Positions 19,430-28,997 of a DNA stretch of 64,000 bases are shown here, in pieces. Numbering within the stretch: position 1 is the first letter of the stretch; every line of letters begins with the position of its first letter. The notes beneath the pieces are model-generated. The model was not told the origin of the DNA, searched no databases, and was given only the letters and a program-made list of their open reading frames with translations. Where the stretch lies: positions 1,302,001-1,366,000 of the forward strand of contig NZ_CP006842.1 in assembly GCF_000626675.1 (NCBI RefSeq), given 5' to 3'. Source of the DNA: Corynebacterium glyciniphilum AJ 3170. GTDB taxonomy: Bacteria > Actinomycetota > Actinomycetes > Mycobacteriales > Mycobacteriaceae. Position numbers and translations under genes: made by a program.

Positions 19430-21087
19430 CGGGTCGCTCCTTGTTCCTTAAGCGGGGAGGTGGTGGTGGAGTCACCGGCAAGTGGATTGGGGACTCGGCG
19501 TCCACGGCCGCCTGGCGGCACGCCGAAATCGGATCCCGGCGTGCCGTCGAGCACGAGGGACTTCCGGCGGAAGGGCACCATGTGCATGGCGACTCCGACG
19601 ATGGCAATCACGATGATCAGCAACCAGCCCCAGGTGAACACCTGGTTATCCTGGTATCCACCGTATCCCTCGTCGAGCAGCGTCGAGACCTCGCTGAGGA
19701 GGGTGAAGGTCAGGATCACGGAGGTCACGTACATCAGGAACGTCCGCCACGTCGGTCCGACTTTGAAAGAGGACACGGCATTGAGATGCTGTTCCAGCTC
19801 GTTGATCCGCATAGTCAGGACGCCGACCACGATGATCGCAACCAGTGCGGCGAGGACAATACCGATGTTGTTGGTGAACTTGTCCATGATGTCCAGCGTT
19901 ACCAGTCCGCTCGTGGCAGAGAAGGCCAGGATTGACAGCACTGCCATCGGCACGCCGACGGCGAGCGCGGCGGTACGGCGGGGAAGGTCGAACTTGTCAC
20001 GCACAGCGGACGCCACGACCTCGACGATCGAGATCAGCGACGTGACCCCCGCGATCGCGAGGCTGGCGAAGAACAGGATGCCGAAGATCTCTCCTGCCGG
20101 CATCTGGTTGATGATCGTGGGGAACGCCTCGAACGCCAGGCCGATACCGGACGTGGCGACTTCGCTGACCGGGATCCCGGATGCAGCGGACATGAAGCCC
20201 AGGGCGGCGAACACCCCGATACCGGCGAGAACCTCGAAAGAGGAGTTGGCGAAGGCAGTGACCAGGCCGGTGCTGGTCAGGTTCGACCGCGGCTTGAGGT
20301 AGGAGGAGTAGGTGATCATGATGCCGAAACCGATGGACAACGAGAAGAAGATCTGCCCGTAGGCGGCGATCCAGACCGTCGCGTCCGTCAGAGCACTCCA
20401 GTCCGGTGTGAACAGGGCATCGAGCCCGGTGGCCGCACCATCGAGGAACAGTGCGCGGACCACCATGACAACGAACAACACGAGGAGCAGAGGGATGAAA
20501 ATGACGTTGAGACGACCGATTCCCTTGCTCACGTCGAGCACCAGCGTGGCCAGGACGATGATCCATACGACAATCATCGTGATGAGGATCGGCATGACGA
20601 AGCTGCCGGAGAATACGGTGTCAGTGTCCGCCTGGAGGAACTCCCCGGAGAAGTAGTCGCCGGGGTTCTCACCCCAGCCCTTGGTGAAGGACTTCATCGT
20701 GTAGAGCAGCGCCCATCCGATGATTGCCGCGTAGTACACGGCGATGAAGAAGGAGATCCCGACCTGGAACCAGCCCAGGATCTCTGCCCGGGGGTGGATA
20801 CGGCGGAACACCAGCGGCGCCGAACCGCGGAAACGGTGGCCGAGGGCGAAGAACATCCACAACAAGGGGATACCTGCAGTGAGCAGGGCGATCATGTAGG
20901 GGACGAGGAACGCCCCGCCGCCTGATTCGTAGGCGACGTAGGGGAATCGCCAGATGTTACCGAGGCCGACGGCGGAGCCGATGGCGGCGAAGAGGAAGAG
21001 GATCCGCGAGTTGAATGTGTCGCGGGTGACCTTTCCGTCTTTGCCGTCGGATCCGACCTGCGGCCCGGCGGGAGCGTCTGCAGACAT
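19426..21087 (-). CDS. metP: Sodium-dependent methionine/alanine importer MetP (NSS family)
   Basis: 553 residues with about 12 helices. The NSS hallmark FLFAAIGSAVGLGNIWRFPY lies near the N-terminus, with GGGAFLVPYMI following. The immediate metS partner supports a MetP assignment: Na+-coupled uptake of methionine and alanine, as shown for the C. glutamicum pair. ATG 21087 (MSADAPAGPQ). The upstream gap to ychF contains a palindrome at 21139-21153 that may carry control. Confidence 0.9.
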   Translation of the reverse strand: MSADAPAGPQVGSDGKDGKVTRDTFNSRILFLFAAIGSAVGLGNIWRFPYVAYESGGGAFLVPYMIALLTAGIPLLWMFFALGHRFRGSAPLVFRRIHPRAEILGWFQVGISFFIAVYYAAIIGWALLYTMKSFTKGWGENPGDYFSGEFLQADTDTVFSGSFVMPILITMIVVWIIVLATLVLDVSKGIGRLNVIFIPLLLVLFVVMVVRALFLDGAATGLDALFTPDWSALTDATVWIAAYGQIFFSLSIGFGIMITYSSYLKPRSNLTSTGLVTAFANSSFEVLAGIGVFAALGFMSAASGIPVSEVATSGIGLAFEAFPTIINQMPAGEIFGILFFASLAIAGVTSLISIVEVVASAVRDKFDLPRRTAALAVGVPMAVLSILAFSATSGLVTLDIMDKFTNNIGIVLAALVAIIVVGVLTMRINELEQHLNAVSSFKVGPTWRTFLMYVTSVILTFTLLSEVSTLLDEGYGGYQDNQVFTWGWLLIIVIAIVGVAMHMVPFRRKSLVLDGTPGSDFGVPPGGRGRRVPNPLAGDSTTTSPLKEQGATR

Positions 21088-21138
21088 GTGCGGGGACCTT
21101 CCGGGTGTCTAGTTGTGGCAGGTGAACTGAAGAAATCG

Positions 21139-21153
21139 AATCTATCCTAGATT
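21139..21153. promoter_or_regulatory. Palindrome upstream of metPS
   Basis: AATCTA-TCC-TAGATT is a perfect 6-3-6 inverted repeat, 52 bases upstream of the metP start and overlapping possible -10 boxes on the minus strand. A regulator-binding site is inferred; the protein is unknown. Confidence 0.35.
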
Positions 21154-21259
21154 CCCACCAGACTTACAGGAAACAGACAGTTAGGGCACGACTTCGCCAG
21201 GACCTGCGCTGGCGGGGGTGGGCGGCGGTGCGGGCGTGGCACCGGTTAGGATGGGCGCC

Positions 21260-22345
21260 GTGACCCTTACTCTCGGAATCGTCGGCCTGCCCAATGTCGG
21301 TAAGTCCACGTTGTTCAATGCCCTGACCCGCAATGACGTCCTCGCGGCGAACTACCCTTTCGCCACCATCGAGCCGAACGTCGGCCTCGTCGAACTCCCA
21401 GACCCACGTCTGAACCGTCTGTCGGAGATCTACTCCTCCGAGCGGATCCTGCCGGCCACCGTGTCCTTCGTCGACATCGCCGGCATCGTCAAGGGCGCTT
21501 CCGAAGGTGAGGGAATGGGCAACGCCTTCCTCGCCAACATCCGTGAAGCGGATGCTATCTGCCAGGTTGTGCGTGCCTTCTCGAACGACGACGTGATCCA
21601 CGTCGATGGTCGCGTCGACCCCGCGACTGACATCTCCGTGATTGAGACGGAACTCATCCTCGCCGACCTGCAGACCGTGGAGAAGGCGGTCCCGCGTCTC
21701 GAGAAGGAAGGACGCAAGGACCGCGATAAAGCGGACCAGGCGACGGCAGCCAAGCAGGCGCAGGAGATTCTGGAGGACGGACGGACGCTGTACTCCGCCT
21801 CCGTCTCCGGGGAGTTTGATCTGGCTGCGGTCCGTGAGCTTCACCTGATGACCGCCAAGCCGTTCCTCTACGTCTTCAACTCCGATGAGGCGGTGTTGAC
21901 CGACGAGTCCCGCCAGAAGGAACTGCGGGATCTCGTGGCCCCGGCGGACTGTGTGTTCTTGGATGCCGCGACCGAGGCGGAACTTCTGGAACTTGACGAT
22001 GAGGAAGCTGCTGAGCTGTTGGCCTCGGTGGGGCAGGACGAGCCAGGACTGCAGACGCTGGCCAAGGCCGGATTCGCCACGCTCGGGCTGCAGACCTACC
22101 TCACGGCCGGCCCGAAAGAGGCGCGGGCCTGGACAATTCCGCAGGGTGCGACCGCGCCTCAGGCTGCCGGCGTGATTCACACCGATTTCGAGCGCGGATT
22201 CATCAAGGCCGAAATCGTCGGGTTCGCCGATCTGGACGAGTACGGCTCCGTGGCTGAAGCCCGTAACCACGGCAAGGTCCGCCAGGAAGGCAAGGACTAC
22301 GTCATGAAGGACGGCGATGTCGTGGAGTTTAAGTTCAACGTGTAG
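21260..22345 (+). CDS. ychF: Redox-regulated ATPase YchF (OLA1 family)
   Basis: 361 residues, full length. An Obg-related P-loop NTPase that prefers ATP and binds ribosomes. Walker [15 protein letters not shown], switch [21 protein letters not shown] and the C-terminal TGS domain ([30 protein letters not shown]) are all present. GTG 21260 is chosen because TAGGAT ends exactly seven bases before it and because the protein then starts [15 protein letters not shown] as in the family. Confidence 0.96.
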   Translation: MTLTLGIVGLPNVGKSTLFNALTRNDVLAANYPFATIEPNVGLVELPDPRLNRLSEIYSSERILPATVSFVDIAGIVKGASEGEGMGNAFLANIREADAICQVVRAFSNDDVIHVDGRVDPATDISVIETELILADLQTVEKAVPRLEKEGRKDRDKADQATAAKQAQEILEDGRTLYSASVSGEFDLAAVRELHLMTAKPFLYVFNSDEAVLTDESRQKELRDLVAPADCVFLDAATEAELLELDDEEAAELLASVGQDEPGLQTLAKAGFATLGLQTYLTAGPKEARAWTIPQGATAPQAAGVIHTDFERGFIKAEIVGFADLDEYGSVAEARNHGKVRQEGKDYVMKDGDVVEFKFNV

Positions 22346-22354
22346 GTGTGACTT

Positions 22355-22373
22355 TCCGTGACTCGTTCACGGA
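22355..22373 (+). terminator. Short hairpin after ychF
   Basis: TCCGTGA-CTCGT-TCACGGA follows the ychF stop by nine bases. The stem is perfect but there is no T-run, so termination efficiency is uncertain. Confidence 0.45.
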
Positions 22374-22711
22374 CGCTGCCGGCCGAAGAGGAGGGGTTGA
22401 GGGGTTATTGTCCGGCGACGACCGACTCAGCACGGTGAGCGCGTACAGGTAGCCACAGGGGGACGAGGAGAACTGACCTCAAACGAGACCATATTTCCTA
22501 TGGCGTCTGACCAGGAAACATGGGGGTAGGTGCACCGCGTTCAACGGCACCGGAAGCGCCTCACGCGCACGCCAATTCTCGCGTTGAGACGGTGAACTGT
22601 GGTTGAATTCCAGATATTAATCGGATGAATCTTCTGCTGGCCTCGTGCATGGCGGCAGGACGGAGCGACCCGCGCGTCAGGCGCATCGTGTCGGAAAGGT
22701 GAGATGTCCCA
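22374..22711. other. Intergenic region, 338 bases, no gene seen
   Basis: Between ychF and the phosphoglycerol-transferase-like gene. Only short unsupported frames occur. A slightly A/T-rich part around 22600-22630 probably holds the promoter of the downstream gene. No riboswitch was recognised. Confidence 0.4.
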
Positions 22712-24268
22712 GTGTCTGGACCCGTCAAAATCACGGCCAAACGGGTTGGTTCAATTGTAGGGCACCTTGCCGTATACCTGCTGATCTGGCTGGCTCTCAC
22801 CCTGTTCATCGTCGGTATCGGGATCCACATGTTCTGGGGCTCGATCACGGTCGACCAGATGATGATGAATCTGGTCTCCATGCAGACCGACGGTGGCGGC
22901 GGTGACCTCGTCTGGCTGGGCATCCTCGCTTTCGGCGTGCTGCCCGTGGTCCTGACTCTCGGTATCGCTTTCTGGCATCATCGCCGCGTCCGTAAACACC
23001 GGGCCGACCAGGATGTTGATCGTCCGGGCGGTCAAGTATGGGTGAAACGCACGGTCTCTATCGTGCTGGTTACCGCCGTGGTCGTCAGCGGCACCGCAAT
23101 GTTCGGAACCTCGGTCCATGTCGGTGCCTATATCAAGGCGGCGAATTCCGACTACACCATCGACCAGTACTACCGGGAACCCCAGGTCGACTCGGCCGAG
23201 AATGCGCGCAACGTCGTGATGATCTATCTCGAGTCGGGCGAGGAGACACTGTCCGATACCACGCTGTTCGAGAAAGACCCGTTTGTACCGCTCAAGGAGG
23301 TCACCTCGGAAGACGACGGCTGGAACAGCGTCGACAATTTCCAGCAGTACGAAGGCGGTGGCTGGACCATGTCGGGCATCGCCGGCACGCAGTGCGGTGT
23401 TCCCTTGAAAGGCAACGGCCTCATCACCGGGCAATCTGGTCTCAACTCGCTCGGTGGTGATGTCGGAAACTACCTGGGTGGCTTGACCTGCGTCGGCGAC
23501 GTCCTCAAGGATCAGGGGTACCGGAACGTATTTATGGGTGGAGCGAACGGCTCCTTCGCTGCGAAGGATCAGTTCCTCACGACCCACGGCTACGACGAGC
23601 AGTATGATCTCGACGACTGGCGGGCACAAGGTGAGCCGAGTGACCAGTTCCGTGACGACTGGGGTCTGAGCGACAAACGTCTTATGGCGAATGCGAAAGA
23701 ACACGTCGACGCTCTGCACGAGGAGTCGACGAAGACAGGTACGCCGTTCAACCTCTCTATGCTGACGGTGGACACTCACGAACCAGTGCATATCTACGAC
23801 TACTGCGATGTGGACACGGAAAGTGAAGTCACCTCCATGTTCTCGTGCTCCATGACGCAGGTTGCGGACTTCGTGAGTTACATGGAGGAGCAGGGGTATC
23901 TGGAGGACACTGCCGTCGTACTGATGGGTGACCACCTCAAGCACATGGGGTCCAGCAACGCCTTCGCCGAAGAACTCGGTGACCATCCGAACCGCACCAT
24001 CTTCAACCGCGTCTGGGTCCCCGGAGAGGAGAAGGAGACGTCGACAATGCGAGGGGGTGTCGATCAGCTGAACATGATGCCGACGATCCTGGAAGCTGCT
24101 GGTATCGAGATGGAGGACCGGCAGGCGGGGCTTGGTGTGTCAGCGTTCTCGGACCGGATTCCCACTGACTCTGCGCAGGACCTGGACCCGGAGATCTACA
24201 AGCAGTTGCTCGAATCGCGTTCGCAGGACTTCTACAGTGCAGCGTGGGCGGGTGAGGAACTGCAGTAG
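22712..24268 (+). CDS. LTA-synthase/phosphoglycerol-transferase-like membrane enzyme
   Basis: 518 residues. Three N-terminal helices (about 16-42, 66-88, 113-133) anchor an extracytoplasmic alkaline-phosphatase-fold domain. Metal and catalytic segments visible: VVMIYLESGEE, the nucleophile-type threonine in GGGWTMSGI, DTHEPVHIYD and VLMGDHLKHMG. Related enzymes transfer glycerol phosphate from phosphatidylglycerol to glycans; a role in corynebacterial envelope polymers is inferred. Only three helices instead of the five usual in LtaS. GTG start 22712 with upstream AAAGGTGAG. The next gene overlaps by one base. Confidence 0.8.
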   Translation: MSGPVKITAKRVGSIVGHLAVYLLIWLALTLFIVGIGIHMFWGSITVDQMMMNLVSMQTDGGGGDLVWLGILAFGVLPVVLTLGIAFWHHRRVRKHRADQDVDRPGGQVWVKRTVSIVLVTAVVVSGTAMFGTSVHVGAYIKAANSDYTIDQYYREPQVDSAENARNVVMIYLESGEETLSDTTLFEKDPFVPLKEVTSEDDGWNSVDNFQQYEGGGWTMSGIAGTQCGVPLKGNGLITGQSGLNSLGGDVGNYLGGLTCVGDVLKDQGYRNVFMGGANGSFAAKDQFLTTHGYDEQYDLDDWRAQGEPSDQFRDDWGLSDKRLMANAKEHVDALHEESTKTGTPFNLSMLTVDTHEPVHIYDYCDVDTESEVTSMFSCSMTQVADFVSYMEEQGYLEDTAVVLMGDHLKHMGSSNAFAEELGDHPNRTIFNRVWVPGEEKETSTMRGGVDQLNMMPTILEAAGIEMEDRQAGLGVSAFSDRIPTDSAQDLDPEIYKQLLESRSQDFYSAAWAGEELQ

Positions 24269-24603
24269 TGGAGCGAAGCAACGACGCCGCGCAGGAACCG
24301 ACGACCGCCGAAGCGCTGATGAGGTCGCGGTTCGATGCCTTTCGGCGCGCGGACGATGACTGGCTGTTGCGGACCTGGCACCCGACGACGAGACCCGCTC
24401 AGTTAGATCTGTCGGACAATCCCGTCTGGCGGGGGCTCCAGATCATCGACACGGTCGCCGGAGGGGTGGACGACGACGCCGGTGTCGTGGAGTTCCGGGC
24501 CACTTATATCGCCGACGGAGGCGGTATCGGCGTGTTGCGGGAACGGTCTCGGTTCCTCCGCGAAGACGGACGGTGGTTCTATCTCGACGGCGAGGTGGAG
24601 TAG
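24268..24603 (+). CDS. YchJ-like NTF2-fold protein
   Basis: 111 residues. The segment MRSRFDAFRRADDDWLLRTWHP and the ending FRATYIADGG...RERSRFLREDGRWFYLDGE match the middle domain of the YchJ family; the cysteine-rich SEC-C ends of longer members are missing. The GTG start shares one base with the stop of the upstream enzyme (TAGTG), so it is co-translated with it. Function unknown. Confidence 0.8.
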   Translation: MERSNDAAQEPTTAEALMRSRFDAFRRADDDWLLRTWHPTTRPAQLDLSDNPVWRGLQIIDTVAGGVDDDAGVVEFRATYIADGGGIGVLRERSRFLREDGRWFYLDGEVE

Positions 24604-24611
24604 AAAACCGG

Positions 24612-25037
24612 TCAGTTGATGATCTCGGCGTTGTTCTCGCGCAGTGCGGTCAACCGGCTCCGCCAGAGGTCGAGAGAGTGCGGTGAAAGGCGTGGCCAGT
24701 CGGCAATCTCCTCGACGATCTCCAGTGGGGACGTGGTCCGGAAAGAACGGGTCGGGTTGCCAGGGAACTTCTTGTCTGTCACGTTCGGGTCGTCTTCGAA
24801 CGGCCCGGTGGGGCTGACGACATAGACGTGCGGTTCGGACTGTCCGCCACCGAGCATGGCTGCAATCTCCGCGGCGAGACCGGCGCCGTCCTTCACTGCA
24901 GTGAAGTAGATGTGATTCATGATGATCTCGGGACGGTAGTTTGACGGATGCCCGGCACACAGCAGATCACCAACTGCCAGGGCGGCGCGCGTGCCGTGGA
25001 AGAAGGGACCGCTCACCTGCGGGTTCGGTGTGTTCAT
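24612..25037 (-). CDS. arr: NAD(+)-rifampin ADP-ribosyltransferase
   Basis: 141 residues, the normal length of Arr enzymes, which inactivate rifampicin by ADP-ribosylation. The family blocks are clear: GPFFHGTRAALAVGDLL at the start, SNYRPEIIMNHIYFTA, YVVSPTGPFEDDPNVTD, KKFPGNPTRSFR and IADWPRLSPHSLDLWR. It converges on the YchJ-like gene and is divergent from the nuclease at 25190. It lies among core genes, so it looks intrinsic rather than carried on the island. TAAAAT lies six bases before the ATG. Confidence 0.93.
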   Translation of the reverse strand: MNTPNPQVSGPFFHGTRAALAVGDLLCAGHPSNYRPEIIMNHIYFTAVKDGAGLAAEIAAMLGGGQSEPHVYVVSPTGPFEDDPNVTDKKFPGNPTRSFRTTSPLEIVEEIADWPRLSPHSLDLWRSRLTALRENNAEIIN

Positions 25038-25189
25038 CGCTCTATTTTAGCACTATGGCTTCCGGGGAAAAGGTGCTGCGAAACCAGGCGTACAGACCCC
25101 CTCTCGTCCGCTTTCCTGTGGAAGACGGTGCGGACCTCACCGGATTTACTCATCTACCGCGGCGTCGGATGTACTATGCTCGTACACCA

Positions 25190-25915
25190 ATGAAGCTGAT
25201 TAGCTACAACCTGCATAAACACAACGCGGTCACCGAGCTTCTCCCGCTCGCTGGTGTCCATGTCCCGGATGCCATCTGCGTCCAGGAGGCCGATACCCGA
25301 CGGCTGCCACATCGCCTCGGCGGCCTGGAACTCGTCCACGCGACCACGGAGAACCGCCTCGGCCTCGCCGTCTACCTGCACGCGAGCAGGTTCGACGTGA
25401 AGGATCTGCAGGTGACCGCGCTGGAGAAGTCCTTCCATGACCGTGTCATGAAGCCTGCCTCCGAGCGGCTGGTGATGGTCAGGGCCCATGATGCCAAGCA
25501 TGACCGTGATGTTGTCATCGCCTCCTTCCACGCTGCCCCTCTGACGGCGACGAACGCACTCCGTCGCCAGCAGATCCGTACATCCTTCGAGGCGCTCGGC
25601 CAGATCGGTGCCGGAGTGCCGTCCGTCATGGTCGGAGACTTCAATTACCCGTTGTTCCAGAGCGGCCTTCGCCGGCACGTTGATGCCCATGGCTTCGAGA
25701 TGGCCAGGAGCAGCGGAGCGACCTACTCGCGTTACGGCGTACTGCGGGGGAACTATGATTTCGCACTCTCGCGAGGTTTCAGGCAGTCTCACGTCGACGT
25801 GCTGCCCCAAGGGCGCTCTGACCATCTGCCGATCCTCGTGCAGACCTCAGTCGACCGGAGCAGGGCTGCTGTCGTAGCCGCCCGGCGTGGCCTGCAACCC
25901 GTCGTAAGCGCCTGA
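25190..25915 (+). CDS. Endonuclease/exonuclease/phosphatase-family protein
   Basis: 241 residues. MKLISYNLHKHN at the start, DAICVQEAD (metal-binding glutamate), VMVGDFNYP and the final SDHLPILVQ are the ordered motifs of the Mg2+-dependent EEP hydrolases, which act on nucleic acids or phospho-lipids. No signal peptide, so cytoplasmic. ATG 25190 was chosen because the homologous fold begins there; the upstream frame is out of character. Confidence 0.85.
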   Translation: MKLISYNLHKHNAVTELLPLAGVHVPDAICVQEADTRRLPHRLGGLELVHATTENRLGLAVYLHASRFDVKDLQVTALEKSFHDRVMKPASERLVMVRAHDAKHDRDVVIASFHAAPLTATNALRRQQIRTSFEALGQIGAGVPSVMVGDFNYPLFQSGLRRHVDAHGFEMARSSGATYSRYGVLRGNYDFALSRGFRQSHVDVLPQGRSDHLPILVQTSVDRSRAAVVAARRGLQPVVSA

Positions 25916-26002
25916 GGCAAGTCTGAGTTACCCGCTTCGGCCGTCGGGGTCTAGGGTAACTCACGGATAACAGAGCAGACCTCGGGCCGAGAGGGCAGAT
26001 GT

Positions 26003-27112
26003 ATGGGCAACCGCAGGATCAATGACGGCAGGACTAGTAGGTTCACCCGCGGGAAGCAGCGAGTTGGGGGGTCGGTGCCGACGCCGACCGCAACTCCGCC
26101 CGTCCTGACCTATGTTGACGACGGCAGCGCACGCCCGGCCCCGGAGACCACCACGGTGGCAGAAGCGACTGCGTCTGCGGTCGATCGTCCGGAGCGTATG
26201 GTGATGCTCCTGTACCCGACCTCGGGCAGGGAGGGGATCAGCGAACTCGCCGAAGCGTGGGAGCTTCATCCGTTGCTTGTCGAAGACCTGGTGAATGCAC
26301 ACCAACGTCCGAAACTGGAACGGTACGGGGATGTCCTGTTCATCGTCGCCAGGTCTGCCCGGTACAACGACGCAGCGGAGGACGTCGCGTTCTCTGAGTT
26401 CCACATTCTTGTCCGCCATGGATCCGTTGCCGTGCTGTGCCAGGACGGACGGTGGGTCGACGGGACGGACAGCGCCGCGTTCGCCGCAGTGGACGGCGCA
26501 GATCCCCGTGAACGGACCTTGTTGGCGGACCGGGATGTGCTGCGGCTGGGGCCAGAGGCGGTGGTCTACCGGATCCTGGACGCGATCGTCGACGGCTATC
26601 CGCCTGTCCTCCGGGGCATTGCGATCGACAAGGAGCAGATCGAGCGCCAGGTGTTCAGCGGTGACGCTGCGGTGGCAGAACGCATTTACCGGTTGAGTCA
26701 GGAAGTCATCGACGTCCAGCAGACCATCGCGTCGATGGCGGAGGTACTTGATGCGCTTCGCGCTGGATTCGTGAAGTACGACATCCCCGAGGAACTCCGT
26801 TCCTACCTTGATGACGTCGCCGATCACCTGACGCGTGCGGGGATGTTGGCCGCAGACCATCGAGATGCTCTGGCCCAGATCCTTAATGTGAATGCCACTC
26901 TCGTCGCACAGCGTCAGAATGAGGACATGAAGAAGATCTCCGGCTGGGCGGCGATCCTCTTCGCCCCGACGTTGGTCGGCGCTATCTATGGCATGAACTT
27001 CGACGACATGCCGGAACTGCACTGGGCCTTCGGCTATCCCATGGCGTTGAGCATGATGCTCGGGGTCGCCGTCCTGCTCTATGTCTTCTTCCGCCGCAGT
27101 AAATGGATGTGA
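26003..27112 (+). CDS. corA: CorA-type magnesium/cobalt transporter
   Basis: 369 residues. A large cytoplasmic domain with a roughly 60-residue variable N-terminal extension, then two C-terminal helices (about 312-332 and 345-363). The diagnostic GMN motif is in IYGMNFDDMPELHW near residue 330. Forms pentameric Mg2+ channels. ATG 26003 follows GAGAGGGC. It converges on the response regulator gene with 17 bases between stops. Confidence 0.93.
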   Translation: MGNRRINDGRTSRFTRGKQRVGGSVPTPTATPPVLTYVDDGSARPAPETTTVAEATASAVDRPERMVMLLYPTSGREGISELAEAWELHPLLVEDLVNAHQRPKLERYGDVLFIVARSARYNDAAEDVAFSEFHILVRHGSVAVLCQDGRWVDGTDSAAFAAVDGADPRERTLLADRDVLRLGPEAVVYRILDAIVDGYPPVLRGIAIDKEQIERQVFSGDAAVAERIYRLSQEVIDVQQTIASMAEVLDALRAGFVKYDIPEELRSYLDDVADHLTRAGMLAADHRDALAQILNVNATLVAQRQNEDMKKISGWAAILFAPTLVGAIYGMNFDDMPELHWAFGYPMALSMMLGVAVLLYVFFRRSKWM

Positions 27113-27129
27113 GATCCCGGGGCAAGGGG

Positions 27130-27747
27130 TCAGAGCCAGTCGTTGTTCCTCGCGTGACGTGCCGCGTCATGTCGGGTGGTGTGGCCAGTCTTCTGTATGG
27201 CGAAGGATAGGTAGTTGCGCACCGTCCCGGGGGACAGGTGCAGAATCTTCGCGATGTCACGGACACTGTAGCCGTCGCCGGTGACACGGAGCACGTCCTT
27301 CTCCCTCTCCGTCAGCGGTGATACGTCGGTAACTGCTTTCGCCGCCACGGACGGGTCAATGACGCGGCCTCCCTTGGCTAGTCTGAGTACCGCGGCGGTG
27401 ATCTCGTCAGGATCAGCATCTTTGCCGAGGAATCCGCGGATGCCGTTCTCCAGAGCCGTTCGTAGCACTCCGGGGCGAGCGTGCCGGGTGAGAAGAAGAA
27501 CTGCCTGACCAGGAACGATCTGAAGCATCTGTATGGCGGCATGTAGACCGTCGAGTCCAGGCATATCGAGGTCGAGGATGACGACGTCGGGGCGTCGGCG
27601 GGTGAACTCGTCGACGGCGGAGCGTCCATTGCTTACTTCACCAGAAATGGCGATCGTTCCGTCTAACGGAAGCAACGTCGCCAATGCCGTGCGGATGAGC
27701 CGCTCATCGTCGGCGAGCATAACCTGCACCGGTTGCTTCCCTGTCAT
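27130..27747 (-). CDS. NarL/LuxR-family response regulator
   Basis: 205 residues. Receiver domain (about 7-120) with acidic pocket D13/D14 and the phospho-acceptor D59 in VVILDLDMPG, and K in the C-terminal part of the domain; LuxR-type HTH at about 143-200 (LTEREKDVLRVTGDGYSVRDIAKILHLS). Its ATG overlaps the stop of the histidine kinase by four bases, so the two form one unit. Confidence 0.94.
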   Translation of the reverse strand: MTGKQPVQVMLADDERLIRTALATLLPLDGTIAISGEVSNGRSAVDEFTRRRPDVVILDLDMPGLDGLHAAIQMLQIVPGQAVLLLTRHARPGVLRTALENGIRGFLGKDADPDEITAAVLRLAKGGRVIDPSVAAKAVTDVSPLTEREKDVLRVTGDGYSVRDIAKILHLSPGTVRNYLSFAIQKTGHTTRHDAARHARNNDWL

Positions 27748-28850
27748 CGATCTCCTCCTGCAGTTGCGGTGAGGACGACAGTCCCGTCCCGGTACTCCAA
27801 CTCCAGGTCACCGCCCTGTGTCTGAAGTGCACGACGGAGTGCTGCCAGGCCTCGGAACGACCCGGGGGAGGGGAGTCCGCGGGCCCCGTCGTTGGTCACG
27901 GTGAGCATGGACCGCATGACTGAGACCGATACCTGTTCGGCTCGGGAGTGTCGGAGAATGTTCGTGGTGGCTTCGCGCAGCACGCGGGCCAGAAGAGCGT
28001 CATGCGATGCGTCAGGCGTGTCGGCGGGACGGTGGACTGTCGTCTCAATACCGGCAGCAGTCATCAGGCCTGTGACCGATGATAACTCACTGGTGAAGGT
28101 CATCAGGTGGGTGTCTTCAGCCAGCGCCCGGGCCGTTCTGATGGAATCGGCCGCGAGGCCCTGGATGGCTTCGAGTTCCCGGTCCGTTCGTTCCGGATCA
28201 GTGGTCCGAACCCGGGCAGCCACAGCCGCCTTCAACTTGATGGCGTGCAGCGAGTGTCCCTGGATATCATGCAGGTCTGCGGCGAAGCGTCGTCTCTCAT
28301 TGAGGACGGAGAGCTCCCTTTCATTGTCCTTGGCCTGTTCGAACAAGGTGAGCAGTCGAGCTTCGGCGCCGTTGTCGATGATGGCGACCATCCAGACACC
28401 CGCGACGACCGTAAGCTTGAGGAGCGTCCCCAACGCGTTCGGGGATCCGGTGGTGAACACCAGTGCACTGACCGCCACGATAGTGCAGAATCCGACTACT
28501 CCCCAGATCCCGGGACGGGATGACTTAGAGTCGATGGCGACTGCTAACGCTGCGGCGATGCCCGCAGAACCGACCGGGTTCGATTCGGACAGGGCAGACC
28601 ACAGCAGCGTCCCGACGCCGACACCGGTGGCGACGGTCAGGAGTGCACGGTTGGGTTCCTCACCCAGACGTAACATCAGGATCGCAGTGAGTACCAGACT
28701 CGGGGCAACAGCGATGAGGCTGCTCCAGTTCGTGGCATTCACGATTCCCAGGGCAACGGTGACACCGACAGAAAGCAGTACCGACCGGGCACGTCGGGTC
28801 CGCGCCATTTCCTGGATGCTCGGAGGGTGTCGGAGCCGATGAGAAGTCAC
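27744..28850 (-). CDS. Two-component sensor histidine kinase (DesK/NarX-like)
   Basis: 368 residues. Five or six hydrophobic segments occupy residues 20-150, then the HisKA_3 dimerisation helix with the phospho-acceptor in RRRFAADLHDIQGHSLHAI and a HATPase_c domain (LREATTNILRHS N-box, GLPSPGSFRGLAAL). No large extracellular sensor domain, so it probably senses through the membrane. GTG start 28850. Pairs with the regulator downstream; the target genes are unknown, but the divergent small membrane protein at 28998 is a candidate. Confidence 0.9.
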   Translation of the reverse strand: MTSHRLRHPPSIQEMARTRRARSVLLSVGVTVALGIVNATNWSSLIAVAPSLVLTAILMLRLGEEPNRALLTVATGVGVGTLLWSALSESNPVGSAGIAAALAVAIDSKSSRPGIWGVVGFCTIVAVSALVFTTGSPNALGTLLKLTVVAGVWMVAIIDNGAEARLLTLFEQAKDNERELSVLNERRRFAADLHDIQGHSLHAIKLKAAVAARVRTTDPERTDRELEAIQGLAADSIRTARALAEDTHLMTFTSELSSVTGLMTAAGIETTVHRPADTPDASHDALLARVLREATTNILRHSRAEQVSVSVMRSMLTVTNDGARGLPSPGSFRGLAALRRALQTQGGDLELEYRDGTVVLTATAGGDR

Positions 28851-28997
28851 GGATCCATTGCATCAGTTCTACGGGGGTGCCCGCCAGTGACGCTGCGTCA
28901 CGACAACATCTGACCGAGCGCCGGTGTCCGTACTGATCCGGTCCGGGCACCGTGGTCCACGGCGAATCAGACGCATCTACTCGAGGGAGGAACTCAC

